Shown in pieces: positions 43,736-52,588 of a stretch of DNA of 64,000 bases. The notes below the pieces were generated by a model. That model saw only the letters and a program-made list of their open reading frames with translations. It ran no database searches and was not told the origin of the DNA. Source of the DNA: Martelella alba. Its GTDB lineage: Bacteria; Pseudomonadota; Alphaproteobacteria; Rhizobiales; Rhizobiaceae. The DNA is taken from assembly GCF_006516955.1 (NCBI RefSeq), contig NZ_VHLG01000018.1, positions 1-64,000 of the forward strand, given 5' to 3'. Made by a program: the position numbers and the translations under genes. Within the stretch, counting starts at the first letter, position 1, and the number at the start of each line of letters is the position of its first letter.

Positions 43736-44953
43736 ATGTTGCGCTTTTTGATGGTTTTGTTGGCCATGGCAGCGGTGACACCGGCGCTGGCTGACGAGAT
43801 GCGCAGCATTTCAGGCTCGGCGGCCTATCGCGAACGCGTTATCCTGCCGAAGGATGCGGAACTTGTTGTCGAGGTGACCGGCTTTCAGGACGCAGAACTG
43901 GGGCTGACCACCGAGCCAACCGAAGGCAAGCAGGTGCCTGTCGATTTTAGCGTCGACATTCCCGAAAATATGCAGGGTTCGCTGCGGGTTGCCTTCACGG
44001 TTGAGGATCAGGTGCGCTGGATCAGCGACCCGGTTCATATCGCAGCCGGTTCCGGAGCGCTTGATCTCGGTACCGTCATGCTGCATGGCTATGTCGACAC
44101 CGGCTATTCGGATTTTCTGATCTGCGGCGACGAGACCATGCGGATCGGCTTCAATCAGAACGGCGCCGTTCTTGAACGCAATGGTGTGGCCGAAGAGCTG
44201 GCCCCCACTGTGGTGGTCAGCGGCGTGCGCTACCAGAGCCTTGATGGCAAGACCATCTTCACTGGCAATGGCAATTCCGGCACGTTGACGCTTGAAGGCC
44301 GCGAACCGGCTTCCTGCACGCTGGCGCCGATCGCCCGCCAGATCTGGTCAGCAAAGGGCAATGAACCGGGCTGGATGGCCCGGATCGACGATCAGCGCCT
44401 GACGCTGGATCTCAATTACGGTTCCGACCGGCTTGATCTCGACCTGCCAGATCCAACGCTAGACGGCGGTGCCTATCATTATGCCTTTCCGCAGCTTGGC
44501 CTGGATTTTGCCGTCAGCGACGGGATCTGCCGTGATGACATGAGCGGCCGGATCTATCCACAGACGGTCGCATTGAAGACCCTGACCGAAACCTTGAAAG
44601 GCTGTGGCGGCAATACGCTGAGCTTGCTTACCGGTGAGCCATGGACAGTGGAGGAGCTGGCCGGAAGCGCGCTTTCCACCGACAGTCCCCCGACACTTTC
44701 GGTCATGGATGATGGGACGGTGTCCGGCTTTGCCGGCTGCAACCAGTTTAGCGGGCCGCTGGCGATCGATGGCGAGGGCTTGGTCAGGATCGGCCCGTTT
44801 GCCGTCACGCAGAAGATGTGTGGCCCCGATCAGATGCAGCAGGAAAAGACCTTTCTCGATACGCTGGCTACGGTCAATGGCTTTGATATCGGTGCCAGCG
44901 GCAAGCTCAAGCTGATGGCAGGTGACACGATTGCCGTGCTGGCGGCGCGGTGA
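43736..44953 (+). CDS. Exported YbaY/MliC/META multidomain protein
   Basis: A protein of about 405 residues with a Sec signal peptide (MLRFLMVLLAMAAVTPALA) and no lipobox Cys directly after it. Domains in order: a YbaY-like beta domain (about residues 20-105), an MliC-like segment (DFLICGDETMRIGFNQNGAVLERNG), a COG3650-like part with two Cys, and a C-terminal META/HslJ domain (VSGFAGCNQFSGPLAI, TQKMCG). Such proteins sit in the envelope and may inhibit lysozyme or respond to envelope stress. Start 43736 is preferred because GGGAG lies 6 bases before it. Confidence 0.82.
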   Translation: MLRFLMVLLAMAAVTPALADEMRSISGSAAYRERVILPKDAELVVEVTGFQDAELGLTTEPTEGKQVPVDFSVDIPENMQGSLRVAFTVEDQVRWISDPVHIAAGSGALDLGTVMLHGYVDTGYSDFLICGDETMRIGFNQNGAVLERNGVAEELAPTVVVSGVRYQSLDGKTIFTGNGNSGTLTLEGREPASCTLAPIARQIWSAKGNEPGWMARIDDQRLTLDLNYGSDRLDLDLPDPTLDGGAYHYAFPQLGLDFAVSDGICRDDMSGRIYPQTVALKTLTETLKGCGGNTLSLLTGEPWTVEELAGSALSTDSPPTLSVMDDGTVSGFAGCNQFSGPLAIDGEGLVRIGPFAVTQKMCGPDQMQQEKTFLDTLATVNGFDIGASGKLKLMAGDTIAVLAAR

Positions 44954-45019
44954 CCGGAAAACCTTCATGCGAGCCGGATCGGCGGTGGCACCTGTCACTT
45001 GGCCCGTCAGGCGAAAGTA

Positions 45020-45045
45020 ACTGCCGGCATGAAGATGCCGGCAGT
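45020..45045. terminator. Bidirectional hairpin between convergent genes
   Basis: ACTGCCGGCAT (45020-45030) and ATGCCGGCAGT (45035-45045) form a perfect 11-bp stem with loop GAAG. It lies between the META gene and the leftward small ORFs. Confidence 0.6.
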
Positions 45046-45054
45046 GGGCTGCAG

Positions 45055-45270
45055 TTACAGTGACGTTGTTGCCGCGCCTTCCGTCTGAACAGCCCGCCTT
45101 GCGGTTCCTTCGCTAAGAAGACGGGTTCTGTTGTCTCTCGTATAGGCGATCGCCAGACCGAGCAGATAGGCGAGGAAGTCATCGCCGAGCAGTTTCACGT
45201 CAGCCTGGGCAAAATGCAGGGCTGCTTCGAGACTATCGACATGGCCACGTGTTTTGCTGCGTTCCATCAT
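45055..45270 (-). CDS. Small protein downstream of LuxR, 71 residues
   Basis: A 71-residue ORF (starts MMERSKTRGHVDSLEAALHF) with one amphipathic or helical segment (LLGDDFLAYLLGLAIAYTRDN). Its ATG overlaps the stop of the 36-residue ORF upstream (AATGATG), so they would be translationally coupled. I do not recognise a family. Position right behind luxR suggests a cofactor or antagonist of LuxR, but that is only context. Confidence 0.45.
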   Translation of the reverse strand: MMERSKTRGHVDSLEAALHFAQADVKLLGDDFLAYLLGLAIAYTRDNRTRLLSEGTARRAVQTEGAATTSL

Positions 45271-45377
45271 TTGCGGCCACGCCCCGCAGCGGGTCTGATC
45301 CGGTATGTTGCCGCACCCTTGATTGGCACGGCAGTGCGGGCGACAGCCTCGCCTGTTCCACGATATTTCATGCTCAT
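45267..45377 (-). CDS. Small protein downstream of LuxR, 36 residues
   Basis: A 36-residue Arg/Ala-rich ORF (MSMKYRGTGEAVARTAVPIK, then GAATYRIRPAAGRGRK). GGGGGA sits about 3 bases before the ATG. Strongly basic. It lies 73 bases after luxR on the same strand and overlaps the 71-residue ORF by start-stop coupling. No recognised family. Confidence 0.4.
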   Translation of the reverse strand: MSMKYRGTGEAVARTAVPIKGAATYRIRPAAGRGRK

Positions 45378-45450
45378 ATTCCCCCAAGCATTGATGACAT
45401 GAAAAACATAGATGAATTTAAAACCTGCAATACCCGTAAAAATACCGGGA

Positions 45451-46182
45451 CTACATCTCAGGATAGAATAAATTCTGGCTGATGGCCTTGGTGACGGCGT
45501 GGGTGGCGTTGTGGGCGTCCAGCTTGACGACGGCATTGCCGATGTAGAAATGCACAGTCCGCTCCGAAATATTGAGAATATCGGCGATCTGGTCAGCGGT
45601 CTTGCCGGCAGATTTCCATTTGAGGCATTCGATTTCCCGCGGTGCCAGCCGCACTGTCGGAACGATCAGATTCTCATTCTGCTCTACGCGCTGATGCAGA
45701 TAATAGGCGATGAGCTGGAAATCCCGTTGTATGGCCACGGACAGGCTCTGCCATTCCCTGTCCGGCAGATCGCTTGTTACGGAGAAGACGGCGCGGGTCA
45801 GGGCGTGGCCGCGAATGGGAATGGTGATGCCGTTGTTGCCGATACCATAATCGGCAGCATTACCGAAAAATGACGCGACGCGTTTGTTGTCATTGCGGAA
45901 TTGCGCCCAGTCAATCGGCAGCAGTGCGGTGAGCCCTTTTCCGACAACCGGATCGATGAAGACATAGTCCATCTCCCTGTAGTGCTTCATCCAGTCTTCT
46001 GAATAAGTAACGGCGAGGTATGGATCATGAACCTCCGGTTTGACTCGGTTTATGCCGAAATATGCAGCCTGTTTCAGACCATAAAGATCGCAGATCTGAC
46101 GCAATAGTACAGGCATTTTGATCGGTATTTTTGTCTCGAATTTCGATACAATCTCCTGAAATCGATCTGCAATTTCATCCAT
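45451..46182 (-). CDS. LuxR-family quorum-sensing-type regulator (solo)
   Basis: A 243-residue LuxR protein. The N-terminal autoinducer-binding domain keeps the usual positions: Trp64 and Tyr68 in SEDWMKHYREMDYVFIDP, Asp77-Pro78, Trp92 in IDWAQF and a Gly near 118. The C-terminal HTH (LAPREIECLKWKSAGKTADQ then IADILNISERTVHFYIGNAVVKL) is complete. No acyl-homoserine-lactone synthase is in the window, so it is a solo here and may sense a self or foreign signal. An AT-rich upstream region and two tiny downstream ORFs accompany it. Confidence 0.9.
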   Translation of the reverse strand: MDEIADRFQEIVSKFETKIPIKMPVLLRQICDLYGLKQAAYFGINRVKPEVHDPYLAVTYSEDWMKHYREMDYVFIDPVVGKGLTALLPIDWAQFRNDNKRVASFFGNAADYGIGNNGITIPIRGHALTRAVFSVTSDLPDREWQSLSVAIQRDFQLIAYYLHQRVEQNENLIVPTVRLAPREIECLKWKSAGKTADQIADILNISERTVHFYIGNAVVKLDAHNATHAVTKAISQNLFYPEM

Positions 46183-46472
46183 TCCGATTTCCTTTAGATA
46201 CGGATTGAATATTTTATCTAAATATAAAATAATACACGTAATTATATATGCTTCAATATGAAATATTATTATATATAAGGTAAGTTATTACGAATATTCA
46301 TTCATCGGATAGGATAAATCATAGAATATTGATCGTCATCCTGTAGATAAGGGTGATGACCAAGAATACAGTTTCAGGCGCAGTTGGGTGTCTGTATGTA
46401 CAGGCTCATGGCTGGGCCAATCGCCGTCTCACCGAGGGCGATTGCGGGAGGAGTGCTTCACCGGAAGCGCTC
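46183..46472. promoter_or_regulatory. AT-rich promoter region of luxR
   Basis: About 290 bases upstream of luxR. The part at 46190-46330 is far richer in A and T than the coding DNA and lacks reading frames. It likely holds the luxR promoter. I did not find a clear lux-box palindrome. Confidence 0.4.
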
Positions 46473-46715
46473 TCACTTTTCCGCGTCGTCATCGCCTTTT
46501 GTGAAATAGTGTCTGTCTGAGGACAGAAAAAAGACCCAGGCCATATAAAGACCTGCTGCGATGACAGCACCGGCCCAGAAGCGCGAGCCGATGGTGAATT
46601 CGACTGCTGCCCAGCCGAAGCAGACAGCAATCAGCAAAAGGCGCAGCCAGAGCGGCTTGAGCATCGGATGTTTCAGGTCGAAATTCTTCCGCCAGTCTCG
46701 CTTTTCGTCTGCCAT
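46473..46715 (-). CDS. DUF3329-type small inner-membrane protein
   Basis: An 80-residue protein with two TM helices (PLWLRLLLIAVCFGWAAVEF and FWAGAVIAAGLYMAWVFFL) and a charged N-terminus DWRKNFDLKHPMLKP. This pattern matches the DUF3329 family common in Rhizobiales. AAGGGAC precedes the ATG. Function unknown. It stands alone. Confidence 0.75.
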   Translation of the reverse strand: MADEKRDWRKNFDLKHPMLKPLWLRLLLIAVCFGWAAVEFTIGSRFWAGAVIAAGLYMAWVFFLSSDRHYFTKGDDDAEK

Positions 46716-47031
46716 CGTCGCTTTGTCCCTTATCGCCTGCCCAGCCGAGCGAGAGCATTGTCACCGGTGCTTGCCACGCCGGCAGCCCGCTGGCTGCTCG
46801 GCGAAGGCTCGTGCAGGGTCGGCTCCAGCTCTGCTTCAGTCCTCAGCCATCCGGCATAGCCGTGACTGGCGATAATTTCCAGCTCCAGATGAAAGCCGCC
46901 ATGCATTCGGGACTACCTGCCACTGTTCATTTCAGCACTTCCCAAATGCTGTATAACAGATTATAAGGATATGTAATACAGGAATGGGTTGCCCTGAATT
47001 GGCCCGTTCCGGCACTTTGGGAGGAGTTGCA
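46716..47031. promoter_or_regulatory. Promoter region of second dipeptide importer
   Basis: About 315 bases with no gene. The right part contains CTGTATAACA (46949-46958) with an inverted ATACAG at 46976-46981. The same CTGTATARCA box occurs upstream of the enolase-superfamily gene (55224-55233), which suggests a common GntR regulator. Confidence 0.5.
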
Positions 47032-48054
47032 ATGACAGATGAACAGGGCCGGACAGGTGCGCTGTTCGAGCGGGCCGGGTCCATTTTGGTCACGCTTTTC
47101 GGCCTTCTTGTCCTGACCTTCGTGATCGGGCGCGTCATGCCGGTGGATCCGGTGCGCGCCATCGTTGGCGAGGATGCGACCAAGGAAGTCTATCAGAACG
47201 TCTACCACCAGCTTGGTCTCGACCGGCCGATGTGGGAACAGTTCTTCTTCTATATCCGCGATGTCCTGACCGGGAATTTCGGCACATCGGTGCGCACCGG
47301 CCAGCCGGTTATCCAGGATATTCTCCATGTCATGCCGGCGACGATCGAACTTGCCACCTTCGCCATCATTGTCGGCGCCGGGCTTGGCATTCCGCTTGGC
47401 GTTCTGGCGGCAATCAAGAAGGACCGCTGGCAGGATCAGGTAATCCGCGTATTCAGCCTGCTCGGCCATTCCATGCCGATCTTCTGGACCGGCATGATTG
47501 GGCTTTTGATCTTCTATGCCGGGCTTGGCTGGGTCGGCGGTTCGGGGCGGATGAGCCAGTTTTATATCGGCATGGTGCCGGAACGGACCAATTTCCTCTT
47601 GATCGACAGCGCACTGGCCGGTGACTGGGATGTGTTCAGGAGTGCGATTGACCATATCATCCTGCCGGCCTCGCTGCTTGGCTATTCCTCTGCGGCCTAT
47701 ATCACCCGCATGACCCGTAGTTTCATGCTGGATCAGATCAATCAGGAATATGTGACCACCGCCCGGGTCAAGGGGTTGAGCCAGCGCCAGACCATCTGGT
47801 TTCATGTTTTCATCAATATCCGCGTCCAGCTCGTCACCATCATCGCGCTGGCCTATGGCGGCCTGCTGGAAGGCGCGGTGCTGATCGAGACGGTCTTCGC
47901 CTGGCCGGGTTTTGGCCAGTATCTCACCTCCAACCTGCGCATCGGAGACATGAACGCGGTCATGACCTGCGTTCTGCTCGTCGGCCTGATCTTCATCGGC
48001 CTCAACATTCTCTCCGATGTTCTCTACCGCGTATTCGATCCGAGGACCCGATGA
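47032..48054 (+). CDS. Dipeptide-type ABC permease, DppB-like
   Basis: A 340-residue B-type permease with the N-terminal anchor RAGSILVTLFGLLVLTFVIG, the LGLDRPMWEQFFFYIRDVLTG loop and the TVFAWPGFGQYL C-terminal block. GGGAGGAG lies about 7 bases before the ATG at 47032. It starts a four-gene importer operon; its EAA loop reads TTARVKGLSQRQTIWFHVF. Confidence 0.93.
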   Translation: MTDEQGRTGALFERAGSILVTLFGLLVLTFVIGRVMPVDPVRAIVGEDATKEVYQNVYHQLGLDRPMWEQFFFYIRDVLTGNFGTSVRTGQPVIQDILHVMPATIELATFAIIVGAGLGIPLGVLAAIKKDRWQDQVIRVFSLLGHSMPIFWTGMIGLLIFYAGLGWVGGSGRMSQFYIGMVPERTNFLLIDSALAGDWDVFRSAIDHIILPASLLGYSSAAYITRMTRSFMLDQINQEYVTTARVKGLSQRQTIWFHVFINIRVQLVTIIALAYGGLLEGAVLIETVFAWPGFGQYLTSNLRIGDMNAVMTCVLLVGLIFIGLNILSDVLYRVFDPRTR

Positions 48055-48956
48055 CCATGTCCGATAGCACGCCGCTCAAGGCGACCCGTTCCAGGACCAT
48101 GCCTCAGGCGCTGGTCACGACCAAGAATATCCTGATCTTTCTGGCGAAATCGCCAACCTCGGCCTTCGGCCTTCTGGTGCTTGCCATTCTCATCATCGGC
48201 GCCCTGTTCGGCCCGATGCTGGCAACCCATGATCCCTATCTGCAGGATCTGCAGGCGACATTGCAGCCGCCAAGTGCGGCGCATTATTTCGGAACCGACG
48301 AACTTGGCCGCGACATCTACAGCCGTCTTCTCTATGGCTCGCGGATCACGCTGAGGATCATCTTTCTGGTTTCGATCGTGGTCGGGCCGATCGGCCTCCT
48401 GGTTGGCACGGTGGCCGGCTATTTCGGCGGTCGCATTGACAATATCATGATGCGGATCACCGATATCTTCCTTTCCTTCCCCTCGCTGATCCTGTCGCTG
48501 GCCTTTGTCGCGGCCCTCGGCCCGAGCCTCAACAATGCGATCATCGCCATTTCGCTGACGGCCTGGCCGCCGATTGCACGGCTTGCCCGTGCCGAGACCA
48601 TGACCTTTCGCAGTGCCGACTATATTTCGGCCGCACGGCTTCAGGGCGCGTCTTCGGCGCGCATCATCTGGCGCTCGATCGTGCCGATGTGTCTGCCATC
48701 CGTGATCATCCGGCTGACGCTGAACATGGCAACCGTGATCCTGACGGCGGCCGGCCTCGGCTTTCTCGGCCTTGGCGCACAGCCGCCGCTGCCGGAATGG
48801 GGGGCGATGATTGCCACCGGCCGGCGTTACATGATCGATAGCTGGTGGCTCGTAACCTTCCCCGGCGTTGCGATCCTCTGCGTCAGCCTCGCCTTCAATC
48901 TCCTTGGCGACGGCCTGCGCGATGCGCTTGATCCGAAACAGATGAACAGGCGGTGA
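48051..48956 (+). CDS. Dipeptide-type ABC permease, DppC-like
   Basis: A 301-residue C-type permease. The family block FGTDELGRDIYSRLLYGSR and the GGRIDNIMMRITDIFLSFPS segment are clear, with the EAA-type loop ISAARLQGASSARIIWRSIV. Overlaps the stop of the DppB gene by 4 bases. Confidence 0.93.
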   Translation: MTMSDSTPLKATRSRTMPQALVTTKNILIFLAKSPTSAFGLLVLAILIIGALFGPMLATHDPYLQDLQATLQPPSAAHYFGTDELGRDIYSRLLYGSRITLRIIFLVSIVVGPIGLLVGTVAGYFGGRIDNIMMRITDIFLSFPSLILSLAFVAALGPSLNNAIIAISLTAWPPIARLARAETMTFRSADYISAARLQGASSARIIWRSIVPMCLPSVIIRLTLNMATVILTAAGLGFLGLGAQPPLPEWGAMIATGRRYMIDSWWLVTFPGVAILCVSLAFNLLGDGLRDALDPKQMNRR

Positions 48957-48960
48957 GACC

Positions 48961-49809
48961 ATGAGCGACGACAGACTGCTTGAGGTCGAGGACCTCTCCA
49001 TCCATTACCGAGGAACGCCGGAACCGGCGGTGCGCCATGTCAGCTTCACGCTTGGCCGCGAGCGGCTCGGCATTGTCGGCGAAAGCGGATCGGGCAAATC
49101 CACCGTTGGCCGCGCACTGCTGAAGCTTCTGCCGACCGCCGACATCACCGCCAAGAAGATGCGCTTCGGTGAAACCGATCTCCTTGCTGCCAGCGAGCGC
49201 GCAATGCTGAAGATCCGCGGTGCCCATATGTCGATGATCCTGCAGGACCCGAAATTCTCGCTCAATCCGATCCAGCGCTGCGGCGATCAGGTGGCGGAGG
49301 CCTTCCGGACCCATGTTCATTGCTCAAAGGCCGATGCGCGGAAAAAGGCGATCGCGATGCTGGAAGCGGTGCAGATCCGCGATCCGGAGCGGGTCTATGA
49401 TCTCTATCCGCACGAGGTATCCGGCGGCATGGGGCAGCGCATCATGATCGCGATGATGCTTCTGACCGATCCGGATCTGGTGATTGCCGATGAGCCGACC
49501 TCGGCGCTTGATGTGACGGTGCGGTTGCAGGTGCTGAAAATCCTCGACGATCTGGTACGCGAGAAAGGTATCGGCCTGATCATGATCTCGCATGACCTCA
49601 ATCTAGTGCGCAATTTCTGCGATCGGGTGCTGATCATGTATGCCGGCCGCGTGGTGGAAACCCTGGCAGCGGCTGATCTCGACAGGGCAGAACATCCCTA
49701 TACGCGCGGGCTGCTTGCCGCCCAGCCGCGCATTGGCGGCGCCCGCACACCACTGCCGGTGCTGCATCGTCAGAAAAGCTGGCTGGACGCGGAGGAGGGA
49801 CGGCCATGA
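48961..49809 (+). CDS. Dipeptide-type ABC ATPase, DppD-like
   Basis: A 282-residue ATPase: Walker A GESGSGKST, signature VSGGMGQRI, Walker B VIADEPTSALD, plus the oligopeptide-type C-terminal HPYTRGLLAAQPRIGG. Overlaps the next ATPase by 4 bases. With DppF it forms the nucleotide-binding pair. Confidence 0.93.
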   Translation: MSDDRLLEVEDLSIHYRGTPEPAVRHVSFTLGRERLGIVGESGSGKSTVGRALLKLLPTADITAKKMRFGETDLLAASERAMLKIRGAHMSMILQDPKFSLNPIQRCGDQVAEAFRTHVHCSKADARKKAIAMLEAVQIRDPERVYDLYPHEVSGGMGQRIMIAMMLLTDPDLVIADEPTSALDVTVRLQVLKILDDLVREKGIGLIMISHDLNLVRNFCDRVLIMYAGRVVETLAAADLDRAEHPYTRGLLAAQPRIGGARTPLPVLHRQKSWLDAEEGRP

Positions 49810-50552
49810 AATCGATCACCGTTGACAAGATGACGATCCGCTTCGGTGCGCTGACGGTTCTGCCGGAGGTGAGTTTTACCGTGAAGCCTGGCGAATGTTT
49901 CGGTCTCGTTGGTGAAAGCGGCTCGGGCAAGTCCACCGTGCTGCGCTGCGCCTCGTTGCTTCTGGAAAAATGGCAGGGCCGCGTGCTGATCGGCGATCGC
50001 GATGTGCGTGAGATGAAGCGAGAGGAGCGCTGCCGCACGGTGCAGATGGTGTTTCAGGACCCCTATGGCTCGCTGCATCCGCGCCATTCGATCCGCACGG
50101 TGCTGAGTGAACCGCTGAAGATCCACGGCATTGGTGATCGCGAGGCGCGCATGGCGCGCGCACTCAGCGATGTCGGTCTGCCGGAGGATTTTCTGGATCG
50201 CTATCCACACCAGCTTTCCGGGGGCCAGCGCCAGCGCGTTGCCATCGCCCGCGCGCTGATCATGGAGCCGGATGTGCTGTTTCTCGACGAGCCAACCTCG
50301 GCGCTTGATGTTTCGGTACAGGCCGAAATCATCAACCTGCTGGTCAGGCTGCGCGCCGAGAAGGGTTTCACCTATCTGATGGTCAGTCACGATCTCGCCG
50401 TGATCGACTATATGTGCGACCGCTTCGCGGTGATGCAGGCCGGCAATATTGTTGAGGTTTTGCCGCGCGAGGCGATCCTTGGCAATGGCGCGAGCGACCC
50501 TTATGCGCGGGAGCTGATCGGCGCCAGCCTGACCTACGAACAGGCGATGTGA
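49806..50552 (+). CDS. Dipeptide-type ABC ATPase, DppF-like
   Basis: A 248-residue ATPase: Walker A GESGSGKST, signature LSGGQRQRVAIARAL, Walker B LFLDEPTSALD, His switch MVSHD. It lacks the extra C-terminal Cys-rich tail of some OppF proteins. Ends the operon just before a hairpin. Confidence 0.93.
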   Translation: MKSITVDKMTIRFGALTVLPEVSFTVKPGECFGLVGESGSGKSTVLRCASLLLEKWQGRVLIGDRDVREMKREERCRTVQMVFQDPYGSLHPRHSIRTVLSEPLKIHGIGDREARMARALSDVGLPEDFLDRYPHQLSGGQRQRVAIARALIMEPDVLFLDEPTSALDVSVQAEIINLLVRLRAEKGFTYLMVSHDLAVIDYMCDRFAVMQAGNIVEVLPREAILGNGASDPYARELIGASLTYEQAM

Positions 50553-50608
50553 GGTTCTGCTGCCATCAGGCGCGCGCCTCCTCTCCCCTCAAAAGGCGCC
50601 AAGGCCCT

Positions 50609-50645
50609 CTCCGCACAAATATATCCCGGATATTTTTGTGCGGAG
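50609..50645. terminator. Long hairpin between convergent genes
   Basis: Arms beginning CTCCGCACAAA (50609-50619) and ending TTTGTGCGGAG (50635-50645) form a stem of about 16 bp with one T-T mismatch and a 3-base loop. It separates the importer operon from the convergent regulator gene. Confidence 0.6.
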
Positions 50646-50794
50646 CGGCCATCTGGCCCAATCTACCCCCGGCCATCACCGGCGAGGCGGGCGCGATGGC
50701 TATTGAAAAAGGGGGGAATGATGACACGACAGGGACAGGATGGACGAGCAGCGGACGGCTTTCCGGCCAGAACAGGGAAGCCGGATACGGGCGG

Positions 50795-52405
50795 TCAGAT
50801 CTGCATTGCCAGCATTAAAAGCCGCCCGGAAAGCGGAGCGTTTTCGAGAATGTCGCGGGCAATGCCGATCCGCTCGCTGGTGACGAACAGTGTCGAGCCG
50901 TTGTCGCCGCCAAAGGCGAGCCCCGTCGGGCGTGGCACGGGCAGCGCAATGGCTTCGGCAATTTCGCCATTTTCATCCAGCCGGACGACGCTCCAGCCAT
51001 CGCTGAGCGCGACCCAGAGCCGTCCGCGCCGGTCAAGCGCAAGCGCTGAAGCTATGCCCGAGCCGCGCGGGATCCGGCTCAAGACCATCGGCACCTCTCG
51101 CCCGGCCTGCAATGCGTAAATGGTGCCTTCATGCGGGCTGAGCGCGAAAAGCCTGCTGCCGTCCTCACTGAACGCCATATCGGTTATGTCATGGCCGACG
51201 CGCCAGGCGGGCTGAAAGCCGTCCCGCGCCGAAAGCCGGCCGATCTGTGTCACCCCGCCCCCCTGCCGCGCCGCCCAGAGTGACCCGGCCGGTCCGCGGG
51301 CAAGGGCGCGTTCATCGCCGGCAATCGGCCGGTCGATGGCGACACAGCCGGCGCCTCTGGTCACGTTGAACCAGCCATTCTCGCAAATGAGATCAAGTCC
51401 GCCGGACCTGCCAGGCAGCGCATGAGTGATCGGCCCCGGCGGCCGTGCAACCGTTTCGACGGCGTTGCCGTCCTCAGGCAGCGCGTAAACGGCCGGTGCC
51501 AGCCGGTCGACCCAGTAAAGGCAGTTCTCTCGCGGCAGCCAGAATGGCCGGTCTCCGTGAAAGGCGGCGGGACCCGTGGCGGCGATATCATTGCGTGCCG
51601 GCCGGGCCGTCTTTGCCGTCTGGCTTTGCACCAGAAGCGCCAGCCGGCGGCCGGCGGCAATCAGCTCGGGTGCCAGCTGTTCAACCCGTTCCGGCGTCAT
51701 CCGATAGATCGGGCCGGAAACACTAATGGCGGCGACGGGAATGCCCGTTTCATCAAGAACCGGCACGCCGATGCAGCGGGTTCCAGCGATATTTTCCTGA
51801 TCATCAATGGCAAAGCCGCGCTGGCGCACAAGCGTGAGATTGCGTTTCAGGCTTGCGATGTCCGTGAGGGTGAAGGGGGTAATGGCCTGAAAGGCAAGCG
51901 TTGCCATGATCTGCTCTGCCTGACGCTCCGGCAGAAAGGCGAGCACAGCCTTGCCCTGGCTGGTGGCATAAACCGGCTTTGCCTTGCCCATGGCCGCTGT
52001 CGAGGCGTTCTCATGGGCGCCGACGGATTTTGCGAGCGAAACCATCTGGTTGCCGGCAAGGGACGCGAGATAGGCCGTCTCGCCGGTCATCTCGCGCAAG
52101 CGCCGCAACTCATCCGCTGCAAGGGCGGCAAGATCCTGCCCGGCGCCGACATTCTGCGCCAGATCGAGATAGTGGAAGCCCAACAGCAGGCTTTGTCCGT
52201 CTGTCCCGTTGCGCAGGAAACCGCGTGCCACCAGCGCCGAAACGATGCGGTAAAGCGTCGAACGGGAAAGCCCTGTCTCGGCCACCAACGCACTCACCGT
52301 CCACTGGCCCGGCGCTTCGCCGACAAGATCGAGGATATCGCAGGCCTTCATCAACAGCCCGGCGCCCTGTATCGCCTGCTTTTGCGTCGCTCGGTCCTGG
52401 CTCAT
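50795..52405 (-). CDS. IclR regulator fused to SMP-30-like propeller
   Basis: A 536-residue fusion. Residues about 10-265 form an IclR regulator: winged helix (KACDILDLVGEAPGQWTVSA, LSRSTLYRIVSAL) and effector domain (AYLASLAGNQMVSLAKSVG, ENIAGTRCIGVPVLDETG). Residues about 280-536 look like an SMP-30/gluconolactonase propeller (ENCLYWVDRLAPAVYALPED, DITDMAFSEDGSRLFALSP, ALALDRRGRLWVALSDGWSV, PTGLAFGG). The frame is uninterrupted and codon use looks normal, so it is not a frameshift artefact. Separate IclR and SMP-30 genes are common neighbours in acid-sugar operons; one polypeptide could sense a lactone or acid as ligand. Divergent from the aldolase gene. Confidence 0.88.
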   Translation of the reverse strand: MSQDRATQKQAIQGAGLLMKACDILDLVGEAPGQWTVSALVAETGLSRSTLYRIVSALVARGFLRNGTDGQSLLLGFHYLDLAQNVGAGQDLAALAADELRRLREMTGETAYLASLAGNQMVSLAKSVGAHENASTAAMGKAKPVYATSQGKAVLAFLPERQAEQIMATLAFQAITPFTLTDIASLKRNLTLVRQRGFAIDDQENIAGTRCIGVPVLDETGIPVAAISVSGPIYRMTPERVEQLAPELIAAGRRLALLVQSQTAKTARPARNDIAATGPAAFHGDRPFWLPRENCLYWVDRLAPAVYALPEDGNAVETVARPPGPITHALPGRSGGLDLICENGWFNVTRGAGCVAIDRPIAGDERALARGPAGSLWAARQGGGVTQIGRLSARDGFQPAWRVGHDITDMAFSEDGSRLFALSPHEGTIYALQAGREVPMVLSRIPRGSGIASALALDRRGRLWVALSDGWSVVRLDENGEIAEAIALPVPRPTGLAFGGDNGSTLFVTSERIGIARDILENAPLSGRLLMLAMQI

Positions 52406-52438
52406 TGCGGTCTCCCGTGTTTTGGAACTTTATGATTC

Positions 52439-52500
52439 TCACAATGTGAAACATAATTCGCTTAAACTAGCTTCGTTTTCAATCAAAACCCACATTGTGG
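52439..52500. promoter_or_regulatory. Paired ACANTGT palindromes, IclR-operator candidates
   Basis: TCACAATGTGA (52439-52449) and CCACATTGTGG (52490-52500) are perfect palindromes sharing CACA-N-TGTG. Their centres are 51 bases apart, close to five helical turns, in the gap between the IclR fusion and the aldolase. This spacing suits a dimer-of-dimers or looped repressor. Confidence 0.6.
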
Positions 52501-52588
52501 TTGACCTGAAATGCGTTCGGAGAAAATCCTCGCTCCAGATCCGGCGCCGGACATCATGATCCGGCTGACGGGAGGAAAGGAACAACCA

